Source of the DNA: Aquarana catesbeiana
Taxonomy: Eukaryota; Chordata; Amphibia; Anura; Ranidae
Assembly (NCBI RefSeq): GCF_042186555.1
Contig: NC_133336.1
Coordinates: 41,256,074-41,320,073, forward strand
Length of the DNA: 64,000 bases
Reading direction: 5' to 3'
Made by a program: the position numbers and the translations under genes. The notes under the pieces are model-generated. The model did not search any database, had not been told where the DNA came from, and was given only the letters and a program-made list of their open reading frames with translations. Shown here piece by piece: positions 54,600 through 63,734 of this stretch (the stretch's first letter is position 1; the number at the start of each line of letters is the position of its first letter).

Positions 54600-54965
54600 G
54601 TAGCGTACATGCGCTGCTTGGCACAAAGCAGCTGTTGTAACCAATTCCGCTGTCAGGAATATACACAAGTCAGACCATCCCTTGTGAGTTTTGTCATAGC
54701 TGTGACAATTAGAAAAAAATTGCAGTTGATTAAAATCAGTTATCTATCACACAAAGCAATTTTTGTAATATTCACTTACAAATGGCATAGGTTAGATGCT
54801 GCGACAATGAAGGAAGAGAACAGTGCAGCGTTAACAAAGACAGATATTAAGAGTGCCGCTCGGCATTTATTCCAGGCACGTCGGTGATGTATGTGTCGAA
54901 CTTTAGCGAGACTTTTAATTGAAAATGCAATTACCTCTCGCATTCATTCTCTAAGCAGGCTCTAT
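54600..54965. promoter_or_regulatory. Low-repeat island, candidate conserved non-coding DNA
   Basis: It contains GCTGTGACAATTAG, GTTGATTAAAATCAG, GCGAGACTTTTAATTGAAAA and GCAATTACCTCTCGC. No transposon ends. The 92-codon frame at 54,609-54,887 has no known domain. Confidence 0.28.
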
Positions 54966-55257
54966 GAATAGAAACATGAGTGTTTTTCAACACCGGCACT
55001 GTGTAAAATCTAAATTTACATCTGTCGCAGGAGCGTCATCCAGCTAGGCAGTCCACTGTGGCCAAGGTGAAGTGCGGCAGGGCGCCAGCTATACAAAAGC
55101 TGGATTGGGAAAGAAGGATTCAGACTTTGTATAGGATGTGAAGAAAGTTGTGTGTTTTGGGAATGAAGACATGGGAAGGGTACCCTGTACATTCTGGTGT
55201 TATGGCCACTCCATAGTGCGTATGGCCAGCTCAAAGTCCTTTACACTGGTCTGATAT
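54966..55257. other. Non-coding DNA, nothing recognised
   Basis: Spacer between the low-repeat island and the TG/TA array. Confidence 0.35.
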
Positions 55258-55260
55258 GTA

Positions 55261-55328
<68 letters not shown>
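55258..55328. repeat. (TG)n(TA)n microsatellite
   Basis: A TG run of about 20 bp is followed by about 50 bp of TA, directly abutting the left end of the intact Tc1. Confidence 0.95.
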
Positions 55329-55331
<3 letters not shown>

Positions 55332-56952
55332 TGGCTTGCGAAAGTATTTGGCCCCCTTGAACTTTTCAACCTTTTGCCACATTTCAGGCTTCAAACATAA
55401 AGATATAAAATTTAAATTTTTTGTGAAGAATCACCAACAAGTGGGACACAATTGTGAAGTGGAAAGAAATCTATTGGATGTTTTAAACTTTTTTAGCAAT
55501 TAAAAAACTAAAAAGTGGTGCGTGCAAAATTTTTCAGCCCCTTTACTTTCAGTGCAGCAAACTCACTCCAGAAGTTCAGCGAGGATCTCTGAATGATCCA
55601 ATGTTGTCCTAAATGACTGATGGTGATAAATAGAATCCACCTGTGTGTAATCAAGTCTCTGTATAAATGCACCTGCTCTGTGATAGTCTCAGGGTTCTGT
55701 TGAAAGTGCAGCGAGCATCATGAAGACCAAGGAACACACCAGGCAGGTCCGTAATACTGTTGTGGAGAAGTTTAAAGTCGGATTTGGATACAAAAAGATT
55801 TCCCAAGCTTTAAACATCCCAAGGAGCACTGTGCAAGCCATCATTTTGAAATGGAAGGAGTATCAGACCACTGCAAATCTACCAAGACCTGGCTGTCCCT
55901 CTAAACTTTCAGCTCAGACAAGGAGAAGACTGATCAGAGATGCAGCCAAGAGGCCCATGATCACTCTGGATGAACTGCAGAGAACTACAGCTGAGGTGGG
56001 AGAGTCTGTCCATAGGACAACAATCAGTCGTATACTGCACAAATCTGGCCTTTATGGAAGAGTGGCAAGAAGAAAGCCATTTCTCAAAGATATCCATAAA
56101 AAGTCTTGTCTAAAGTTTGCCACAAGCCACCTGGGAGACACACCAAACATGTGGAAGAAGGTGCTCTGGTCCGATGAAACCAAAATCGAACTTTTTGGCC
56201 ACAATGCAAAACGATATGTTTGGCATAAAAGCAACACAGCTCATCACACTCAACACACCATCCCCACTGTCAAACATGGTGGTGGCCGCATCATGGTTTG
56301 GGCCTGCTTTTCTTCAGCAGGAACAGGGAAGATGGTTAAAATTGAGGGGAAGATGGATGCAGCCAAATACAGGACCATTCTGGATGAAAACCTGTTGGAG
56401 TCTGTAAAAGACCTGAAACTGGGACGGAGATTTATCTTCCAACAAGACAATGATCCCAAACATACAGCAAAATCTACAAAGGAATGGTTCATAAATAAAC
56501 GTATCCAGGTGTTAGAATGGCCAAGTCAAAGTCCAGACCTGAATCCAATCGAGAATCTGTGGAAAGAGCTGAAAACTGCTGTTCACAAACGCTCTCCATC
56601 CAACCTCACTGAGCTCGAGCTGTTTTGCAAGGAAGAATGGGCAAGAATTTCAGTCAATCGATGTGCAAAACTGATAGAGACATACCCCAAGCGACTTGCA
56701 GCTGTAATCGCAGCAGAAGGTGGCTCTACAAAGTATTAACGCAAGGGGGCCGAATAATTTTGCACGCCCCACTTTTCATTTTATTAGTTAAAAAAGTTTC
56801 AAAAATCCAAAAGATTTCGTTCCACTTCACTATTGTGTCCCACTTGTTGGTGATTCTTCACAAAAAATAAAAATGTTATATCTTTATGTTTGAAGCCTGA
56901 AATGTGGCAAAAGGTTGAAAAGTTCAAGGGGGCCGAATACTTTCGCAAGCCA

Positions 56953-56955
<3 letters not shown>
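55329..56955 (+). mobile_element. Tc1-family transposon, apparently intact
   Basis: The 1,627-bp element has ends CAGTGGCTTGCGAAAGTATT and its exact inverted partner (one difference in the first 28 bp, T/C). The terminal repeats run about 215 bp, with an inner copy of the outer motif at each side (AAATTTTTCAGCCCC near 55,530 and GGGGGCCGAATAATTTTGC near 56,745). The flanks are TA within TA arrays. It carries a single uninterrupted transposase frame. Ends, inner repeats and gene are all present, so this is the best candidate in the window for an autonomous or recently active element. Confidence 0.95.
55720..56739 (+). CDS. Tc1 family DD34E transposase, full length
   Basis: This 339-residue protein cuts and pastes the surrounding element: it binds the terminal repeats and cleaves at TA. 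Residues 1-55 form the first helix-turn-helix (GYKKISQALNIPRSTVQAII). A linker LPRPGCPSK stands where relatives have a GRPR-type AT-hook, and residues 60-120 form the second helix-turn-helix. RRKPFLK (118-124) could act in nuclear import. The catalytic residues are all present: Asp152 ([11 protein letters not shown]), Asp243 ([11 protein letters not shown]) and Glu278 (SPDLNPIENLW), with exactly 34 residues between the last two. The glycine-rich VKHGGGRIMVWACFS (184-198) is intact. The C-terminus AAEGGSTKY is the normal family end and the length matches working Tc1 transposases (about 340). The start MKTKEHTRQV is the first ATG after the left terminal repeat. Activity is inferred, as a single harmful substitution would not be visible. 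Confidence 0.95.
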   Translation: MKTKEHTRQVRNTVVEKFKVGFGYKKISQALNIPRSTVQAIILKWKEYQTTANLPRPGCPSKLSAQTRRRLIRDAAKRPMITLDELQRTTAEVGESVHRTTISRILHKSGLYGRVARRKPFLKDIHKKSCLKFATSHLGDTPNMWKKVLWSDETKIELFGHNAKRYVWHKSNTAHHTQHTIPTVKHGGGRIMVWACFSSAGTGKMVKIEGKMDAAKYRTILDENLLESVKDLKLGRRFIFQQDNDPKHTAKSTKEWFINKRIQVLEWPSQSPDLNPIENLWKELKTAVHKRSPSNLTELELFCKEEWARISVNRCAKLIETYPKRLAAVIAAEGGSTKY

Positions 56956-57004
<49 letters not shown>

Positions 57005-57012
57005 TGTATATA
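56956..57012. repeat. (TA)n microsatellite between two Tc1 elements
   Basis: The TA run separates the right end of the intact Tc1 from the left end of the foldback Tc1. Confidence 0.95.
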
Positions 57013-57844
57013 CACTATGGGGATACCTGCCTTTACATGCACATGAACTTTAATGGCATCCCAGTCTTAGTCCATAGGGTTCAATATTGAGTTGGCCCAC
57101 AGCTTCAACTCTTCTGGGAACTCTGTACACAAGGTTTAGGAGTTTGTCTATGAGAATGTTTGACCATTCTTCCAGAAGCGCCTTTGTGAGGTCAGGCACT
57201 GATGTGGACTCTAATTCATCCCAAAGGTGTTCTACTGGGTTGAGGTGAGAACTCTATCCATGTATTTATGGACCTTACTTTGTGCACTGGTCCAAATCAT
57301 TTGGTGGAGGGGGATTTTGGTGTTGGGTTGTTTTTCAGAGGTTGGGTTTGGCCCCTTAGTTCCAGTGAAGGGAACTCTTAAGGTGTCAACATACCAAGAC
57401 ATTTTGGACAATTTCATGCTCCCAACTTTGTGGGAACAGTTTGGGGATGGCCCCTTCCAACATGACTGTGCACCAGTGCACAAAACAAGGTCCATAAATA
57501 CATGGATGAGTGAGTTTGGGGTGGAGGAACTTGACTGGCCTGCACAGAGTTCTGACCTCAACCGGATAGAACACCTTTGGAATGAATTAGCGCGAAGACT
57601 GTGAGTCAGGTCTCCTCTTAAACATCACTGCCTGACCTCACAAATGCACTTCCGGAAGAATGGTCAAACATTCCCATAGACACACTCCTAAACCTTGTGG
57701 ACAGCCTTCCCAGAAGAGTTGAAGCTGTTATAGCTGCAAAGGGTGGGCCAACTCAATATTGAACCCTACGGATTAAGACTGGGATGCCATTAAAGTCCAT
57801 GTGGCTGTAAAGGCAGGCGTCCCAATACCTTTGGTAATATAGTG
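57013..57844. mobile_element. Foldback (palindromic) Tc1 element, copy 2
   Basis: The left arm (57,013-57,282) and right arm (57,472-57,844) are inverted copies of a Tc1 3' half, with a 189-bp loop. The loop reads on the plus strand (VPVKGTLKVSTYQDILDNF, then GPFQHDCAPVHKTRS), opposite to copy 1 at 26,660. The arm/loop junction (ATTTGG then CAGTGCACAAA) is the same in both. The left TIR has lost about 15 bp and the left arm has small deletions. The frame VEELDWPAQSSDLNRIEHLW keeps the catalytic Glu, but there is no first Asp or DNA-binding domain. Confidence 0.88.
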
Positions 57845-57872
57845 TATACTGTATATATATATATATATATAT
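57845..57872. repeat. Short (TA)n run
   Basis: It abuts the right end of the foldback Tc1. Confidence 0.85.
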
Positions 57873-58514
57873 GGCATTTTTTTGCAAAGACTAGGTACAG
57901 GAACTCTCTGATTCACCCTTTTTCTCCACCCCTACCCACCTCCAAGTACTGTTCCTTGGTCCCACCATCTGCCCACCTCCCAGTATTGTCTTTTATAGAG
58001 AATACAGAACCAAGTATTGTTTTTTGGTGCCCGTAATTTGTATGATAACAAAAAAAGCAGTAAAATTGAGCAACAACAATAGACCATCAGCAACAATAGA
58101 TCCCCCAACAGCAATGGACCACCCACAACAAAGTACCCCAGTACAACAATAGACCCCCCCTAGCAACATATTTCCCCACAGCCAGCATCAGGAGACCCTC
58201 CAGCAAAAATAGACATGTCCCTCAACAGTAGATCTCTCCTAGCCACAAATGCCCCCCTAGCAACATAAGACCCACTTCTGGCAACAATAGATCCCCCACC
58301 AGTAACAATAGACTTCCCCAGCAACATTAGCCCCCCCCCTCTGCAAAAATAGATCCCTTCCAGCTACAATAGATCCAGCAGTCAGCATCAGTAGACACTT
58401 CAGTATACTCCAGCACCCCTTGCCAATACATACATTCAGTGCTTGAGGTGCCAGAACTGCGTTCCCCCCACGTTCCAGCTTAAAAAAGCCCTGTATATAA
58501 AAGCCCTGTATATA
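57873..58514. mobile_element. Non-autonomous hAT element (CAGGGCTTTTTTTC family), copy 2, with minisatellite
   Basis: The right end TTAAAAAAGCCCTG is at 58,493, repeated in tandem as AAAAGCCCTGTATAT up to 58,510. The left end is degraded (GGCATTTTTTTGCAAAG). The order of landmarks (TTCCTTGGTCCCA, AGAATACAGAACCAAGTAT, CAGCACCCCTTGCCA, TGCGTTCCCCCC) matches copy 1 at 14,453. The CAACAATAGATCCCCC-like array runs from about 58,070 to 58,390. Confidence 0.8.
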
Positions 58515-58700
58515 CAGTTGTGCTAATAAGTTTACATACCCTGGCAGAATTCTTGGCCATTTTTCAGAGAATATGAGAGATAACACAAAAACTTTTCTTT
58601 CACTCATGGTTAGTGTTTGGCTGAAGCCATTTATTATCAATCAACTGTGTTTACTCTTTTTAAATCATAATCACAACAGAAACTACCCAAATGACCCTGA

Positions 58701-59747
58701 TCAAAAGTCTACATACCCCAGTTCTGAATACCGTAAATTGCCCCCTTTAACAGCAATGAAAGCTTGAAGTCTTTTGTGGCATTTGTGGATGAGGCTCTTT
58801 ATCTTCTCAGATGGTAAAGCTGCCCATTCCTCTTGGCAAAAAGCCTCCAGTTCCTGTAAATTCTTGGGCTGTCTTGCATGAACTGCACGTTTGAGATCTC
58901 CCCAGAGTGGCTCAATGATATTGAGGCCAGGAGACTGAGATGGCCTCTCCAGAACCTTCACTTTATTCTGCTGTAGCCAATGACAGGTCGACTTGGCCTT
59001 GTACATTCCAACATGACAATGATCAAAAACACAAGTACGTCCCATGCGCAGCTTCCTGGCTGATAAATGCAAATGTTTCTCCAGTATTTTTTGATAACAT
59101 ACTGCATTCATCTTGCCATCAATTTTGACCAAATTTCCTGTGCCTTTGTAGCTCACGCATCCCTAAAACATCAGCAATCCACCTCCGTGTTTCACAGTAG
59201 GAATGGTGTACCTTTCATCATAGGCATTGTTGACTCATCTCCAAATGTAGCGTTTATGGTTGTGGCCAAAAAGCTCAATTTTGGTCTCATCTTACCAAAT
59301 GGCTTTGTGCCAGAAGGTTTGAGGCTTGTCTCTGTGCTGTTTGGCGTATTGTAAGCGGTATACTTTGTGGCATTAGCGTAGTAATGGCTTTCTTCTGGTA
59401 ACTCGACCAAGCAGCCCATCTTTCTTCAAGTTCCTTCTTATTGTTCATCTTAAAACAGCCACACCACATGTTTTCAGAGAGTCCTGTATTTCATCTGAAG
59501 TTATTTGTGGGTTTTTTTTTGCATCCCGAATAATTTTCCTGGCAGTAGTGGCTGAAATTTTAGTTGGTCTACTTGACCGTGGTTTGGTTTCAACAGAACC
59601 CCTCATTTTCCACTTCTTGACTAGAGTTTGAACACTGCTGATTGGCATTCTCAATTCCTTGGATATCTTTTTATATCCCTTTCCTGTTTTATACAGTTCA
59701 ACTACCTTTTCCCACAGATCCTTTGAAAATTCTTTTGCTTTCCCCAT
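58701..59747 (-). pseudogene. Tc1 transposase pseudogene with inverted catalytic motif
   Basis: It starts MGKAKEFSKDLWEKVVELYK. The first helix-turn-helix (GYKKISKELRMPISSVQTLV) is followed by KPRSSRPTKISATTARKIIR. A shift occurs after CGVAVLR near 59,445. The first catalytic motif reads [14 protein letters not shown] near 59,290, with the Asp kept behind a TAA. The second motif is destroyed: 30 bp at 59,005-59,034 are inverted, so FQHDNDQKHK is read only on the plus strand. The third motif is SPGLNIIEPLW, with Glu kept and PDLNP changed. The normal stop is lost and the frame runs on past GGNLRY. Confidence 0.9.
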
Positions 59748-59999
59748 GACTCAGAATCCAGAAACGTCAGTGCAGCACTGGATGAAAGATACAAGGGTCT
59801 GTCAGGAGTCCAGAAACTCATTGACCTTTTATACACACACTAATTACAAGCAAACAGATCACAGGTGAGGATGGTTACCTTTAATAGCCATTCAAACCCC
59901 TCTGTGTCAACTTGTGTGCATGTTATCAGGCCAAAATCACCAGGGTAGGTAAACTTTTGATCAGGGTCATTTGGGTAGTTTCTGTTGCCAATATCATAT

Positions 60000-60384
60000 T
60001 GTCAGGGCTGGGCTCAGCCCTTCCTTCTCAAAGCTGGCCGCTCAGCTGTCGGTTAATTGTCAACTCCTATCTCTCCATGCTGACTCACCTGTTGATGTTA
60101 TCCTGCTCATCAGTCCTGCCTACTTAAGTCATCCAGTCCAGATGATCTCTACCTTCGCCTTGGTCACATCGCTAGACACTCTCCTGTGTTCCTGTTAAAG
60201 ACTTGCTTGGCTGACATTCCTTCCATCTCCAGATCCTGCTTGCTGTTCTACTAAGCTCATCTCTGGCTCCTTGACGTTTTAGCATGTCTGACTATCCGTT
60301 CCTGTTCCTGAACTCTGGCTTTGTTTTGACTACATTTACTCTGTTTACCTTTTTTTAACTATTATTAAACAAGTGTGATTTAAC
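60000..60384 (+). mobile_element. LTR fragment, same family as 47,994-48,405
   Basis: It starts TGTCAGGGCTGGGCTCAGCC and follows the solo LTR closely through TACTTAAG (60,121-60,128) to ATTAAAC and GTGATTTAAC. The last 21 bp, including TTCTGACA, are missing, so no TSD can be read. Like its relative it lies inside a Tc1. Confidence 0.85.
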
Positions 60385-60413
60385 AAGGGTATGTAAACTT
60401 ATGAGCAGAACTG

Positions 60414-60825
60414 TGTATATAAGTAAAGTAAACAAGGACAAGGACAAGGGATTTGCAGAGCACTATGGGTTTTCTAAAAAAAAAAAAAAAAAAAAAAAAA
60501 AGGAGGCTAATTATGGCTGAGCACTAAAAGGGTGCAGGAGTCAGCACTCATTCACTTATGTTTTTAAATTTCATCTTCGGCCCCTTAGGTCTGCAAACAA
60601 GGAGCTTTTTAAAGCAGGAGGTAAGCAGAGACTGGAAAACGTGACAATAAGCCTAAAAAGCTGCATCTGCTGGTTGGATATAAGAATAGAATTTATCTTT
60701 ATACTTTTACCTAAATAAAAACACTTAAAAAAATATATTCAGGATAAATAAGGAAAATAACATATGTACTCAAGAACACATTCTCTTAAAGAAAAAGGGC
60801 CAGCAAGAAAGAGATAAATCCATTG
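60414..60825. other. Non-coding DNA
   Basis: A 28-bp poly(A) run at 60,474-60,501 may be the tail of an unrecognised plus-strand retroposon. No coding seen. Confidence 0.35.
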
Positions 60826-61084
60826 AAAGTGTTGCTAAACTCAGGAGCCTGTATTCACTATATCTGGTCTCCCACAGTACACAGAACATGGAAATGCAAT
60901 AGTTTTAGTAAATATAAACTGCTAAAAATCTTTTCTCATCAGCAGTATACGAAGTCTTATGACGTCTATCAGTGTCTGGTTAAAGCTTGTAGGAGGAATT
61001 TTCATTCACCTCTGACTGTCCTATGAGGTTGTAGGACCTCTGACCCTCTCTCTGGACAGTGCTGATTGGCCCTGTGCTGATCAC
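60826..61084. mobile_element. TTAA-type MITE (AGTGTTTCTAAACCC family), partial copy 2
   Basis: It begins AAAGTGTTGCTAAACTCAGG after TTG (decayed TTAA) and matches 16,741-17,010 closely (ATATCTGGTCTCCCA, TGTCTGGTTAAAGCTTGTAG, GACAGTGCTGATTGGCC). The right half is absent. Confidence 0.7.
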
Positions 61085-61550
61085 AAGGAGTTATAAAGTA
61101 GTGAATGTGACTTTCACCAAACATTTGCTGGTGGTGAACTGATCTCTGTCATTTAAACACGTGCACCAGGAATAATAATTGATCTGCAGTGAATGTTTGG
61201 TAAATATCAGATTAACTGTCTTTTAAATATACCCCTTAAAGCAGGAGTTGGCAACCTTAAAGAGGTGGAGATCTACTTGAACAACACGGGAGAAGTCAAA
61301 GATAACCGGGCACAGTGTTGCCCAGTGCTGCCTTCTCACACCTGATTCAAACCTCCAATTGTTGTACTACAGTGTCTCAATTGTGTGCATTGCAGGGCAG
61401 TCATGAGTTTAAATTAGGTGGTGAGGAGGCAACATATCGCCTCCTCACCACCTGTCAACACACACTTGGATCGCTTTTCAGAGGAGTTGCAGTGCCTTCT
61501 GCATTTGTGAATGAGCTCTTAGTTGCATTTGGCAGCGGCACCCTTAGGGC
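61085..61550. other. Non-coding DNA, nothing recognised
   Basis: The 118-codon frame at 61,315-61,671 has no recognised domain and runs into the MITE that follows. Confidence 0.3.
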
Positions 61551-61702
61551 TCGTCCACACGTAAAGTTGGGGGGTGGTAAAACAGCAGGCTATAATAGAT
61601 ATCTATGGCTACGTGTGGCAAACCTGCAGGAAAGCTGCAGGTACACTGCACTGCACCTGCGGTGTGGGTAAAACGCAGAGCATCAATGTGAAAGCAGCCC
61701 TA
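61551..61702. repeat. Short MITE-like unit with AGGGCT ends
   Basis: AGGGCTCGTCCACACG at the left and TGTGAAAGCAGCCCTA at the right form imperfect inverted ends. No TSD is legible. Low-confidence hAT-like MITE. Confidence 0.4.
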
Positions 61703-61892
61703 TACTATGCCCAGTGTATTGCTTCACAATGACCTGAGGATCTCCTCTTTCCTGCTGCTGGCACTACTCTGGAGAACATTATAAGGGGTGAAGTAAAGTG
61801 AGGGCGAGGGTGATAAAAACACGTCTTAACTATGGGGTTTTACCACTCCCCCCAGACTACAAATGTAAATGAACCCTAACTGTTCTGCCACC

Positions 61893-62106
61893 ATGGCGCT
61901 CGCTATTTACCTTTTTTGATGCCTATCAGGTGCTTAAAAAAAATGCCGCTGCTGTAATTCAGGCTCCCGGCACCCGAAAAGGGCCCGGACACCTGAATAG
62001 GGGGTGGCAGCAGCGACCATAGATAGATTCATGCAATGCATGCATAGACAAGTGGCAGGAGAGAGGGGGCGGCGCCCGTGCGCCCTTTATGGACGCACCG
62101 CCACTG
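61893..62106 (+). mobile_element. Non-autonomous hAT element, CAGTGGCGG family, 5'-truncated copy 4
   Basis: It matches the right third of copies 1-3 (ATGGCGCTCGC, TTTTTTGATGCCTATCAGG, GGCGGCGCCCGTGCGCCC) and ends GGACGCACCGCCACTG at 62,106. The left part is missing. Confidence 0.8.
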
Positions 62107-62114
62107 GACCTGGG

Positions 62115-62289
62115 GATGTTTTTTCTTTTTCAATAGCTGCAGAGCAGAGGTGCCCAGGCTTTGTGAGTTGGCCTCCTCTCTGCTGCCGGGAACACATACG
62201 GAAATGGCAGGGCCAGGCAGAGCGATGCACATGGGGCATGATTAGGGTGTGCCCAGGCACACCTGGCAGACCCCGTGCGCACGCCATGT
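62115..62289 (-). mobile_element. hAT element (CATAGGCG family), copy 2, partial
   Basis: GGTGTGCCCAGGCACACC (inverted relative to 36,218) and the end CGCACGCCAT at 62,289 match the family terminus. The other end was not located. Confidence 0.5.
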
Positions 62290-62290
62290 T

Positions 62291-62516
62291 GATGGTCTTA
62301 TTTTGTGCCTGGCTGGTTCACATGTATGTGTTTTGGCGGCCCACATTTGCGCAGGCACAGCAGCCCATTCATTTGAATGGGCTGCCATGCCTGCATTTTC
62401 TGCTGAAAAAAAAAAAGCATCATGCATGAATGAATAAATAGGCTGCTGTGCCTGCGCAAATGTGGGCCGCCAAAACACATACATGTGAATCAGCCAGGCA
62501 CAAAATAAGCCCATCA
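62291..62516. repeat. 226-bp hairpin (inverted repeat)
   Basis: Arms of about 77 bp (62,291-62,368 and 62,440-62,516) share TTATTTTGTGCCTGGCTG, ACATGTATGTGTTTTGGCGG and GCGCAGGCACAGCAGCC in mirrored order. The loop has its own small hairpin CCCATTCATTTGAATGGG. Overlapping frames on both strands are due to symmetry. Confidence 0.88.
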
Positions 62517-62741
62517 AGCAGTGAAATACAGTAACAGTCCTGTCTGGTTTGGTGGCCCATGCTGTGTGCTCTGAAATAAAAAAAATACGCTCACAGCCTC
62601 ACTCAGCCTGGACACTGCTGGACTGCAGGAGCGTTTTAAAACTCTCTACAAATGGGAAGCCAGGGGAGGAGAAAAAAGACCTACCTTGTCCTCCTGGCCA
62701 GCTCAGCTCCGATCTATCCCTCCACACTCTAGTTTCCCTTA
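62517..62741. other. Non-coding DNA, nothing recognised
   Basis: Short spacer without repeat ends or domain-bearing frame. Confidence 0.3.
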
Positions 62742-63168
62742 TGTCGTGTACACACGGGTGGACTTTTTGGCAACAAAAGTCCGACGGTCTTTCCGACTGA
62801 CTTTCAACGGACTTCCGACGAACATTCGAACTAACGGACTTGCCTACACACGATCACACCAAAGTCCGACAGATTAGTACGTGATGACGTATGACCGGAC
62901 TAAAATAAGGAAGTTCATAGCCAGTAGCCAATAGCTGCCCTAACGTCGGTTTTAGTCCATCGGGCTAGCATACAGATGAGCGGATTTTTTGACCGGACTT
63001 GAATCCGTCAGGAAAGATTTGAAACATGTTCCAAATCTAAAATCCGTCAGATTTTCGACCGAAAAAGTCTGCTGCAGGTCCGATGGAGCCCACACACGGT
63101 CGGATTGTCCGCCGGATTCGGTCCGTCGGACCAGTCCGGTCGATAAGTCCGCTCGTGTGTACACGGCA
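62742..63168. mobile_element. Harbinger-like MITE, copy 2
   Basis: The termini TGTCGTGTACACACGGGTGG and, inverted, TGCCGTGTACACACGAGCGG are flanked by TTA at 62,739-62,741 and 63,169-63,171. The 3-bp duplication suggests PIF/Harbinger. The interior is dense in GTCCGAC/GTCGGA words. No transposase. Confidence 0.72.
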
Positions 63169-63439
63169 TTAGTTGACCATGATCCAGCAGACCAGCACTC
63201 TGACAGCACTCCACTCTGTGGTCCAACTCCTCCTACCGAGGCCTCCGCTCCTCACGTTGTACACTTGTACAGGCAGTGACTGTGCACGCATAGCAAGGGG
63301 CGGGGCCAGAGCATCAGTGGAACTCAAGGCCCCGCCCACCTGCTGCCCGCTCCGTGATCAATAATATACAGCACTGACACTGCTGCACTGTGCATGCTAA
63401 TGCTGCGGCTCAGCGGCTGCTTGTGACAGACTGTCACTG

Positions 63440-63567
63440 TGTGTGCGGTAAATTTTAAGCGATTTGCGGGCAGTGCACGGGCTTAAGGGGCAGGTCTGCT
63501 TTGGGCCCCAAAACAGTGACAGGGCCCTGGGCAGCTGCTCCGTTTGCCCTGCAGTAAAGATGGCCCT
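63440..63567 (-). mobile_element. hAT-like element end (CAGGGCCATCTTTACTG)
   Basis: Read on the minus strand it starts CAGGGCCATCTTTACTGCAG and continues GGGCCCTGTCACTG and GGGGCCCAAAGCAG, matching 17,382-17,470. The other end was not found, and the element probably extends leftward to about 63,280. Confidence 0.6.
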
Positions 63568-63734
63568 GGTGGTTGTTGCCAAGACTGGAATTTAAACCAT
63601 CTGCCTTTGTTCATTTCCATTACTTGATGGCTTGATGGGACTAGTATTTTACTAAATGAAGATAAGGTTCTTTCTAATGCTTTCTTTTAAAGTAAAAGTA
63701 AAGGGAAAACTTTTTTATTTAATTTTGGATGGAG

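Larger units (their letters stand above)
58515..60413 (-). mobile_element. Tc1-family transposon with a 30-bp inversion and a truncated LTR insertion
   Basis: The left TIR begins CAGTTGTGCTAATAAGTTTA. The right end is its inverted relative (TAAACTTATGAGCAGAACTG). The inner repeat word GATCAAAAGTCTACATACCCC near 58,700 has an inverted match near 59,945. The right TIR is broken by an LTR (60,000-60,384), and about 130 bp of the TIR interior are missing beside it. Confidence 0.88.
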
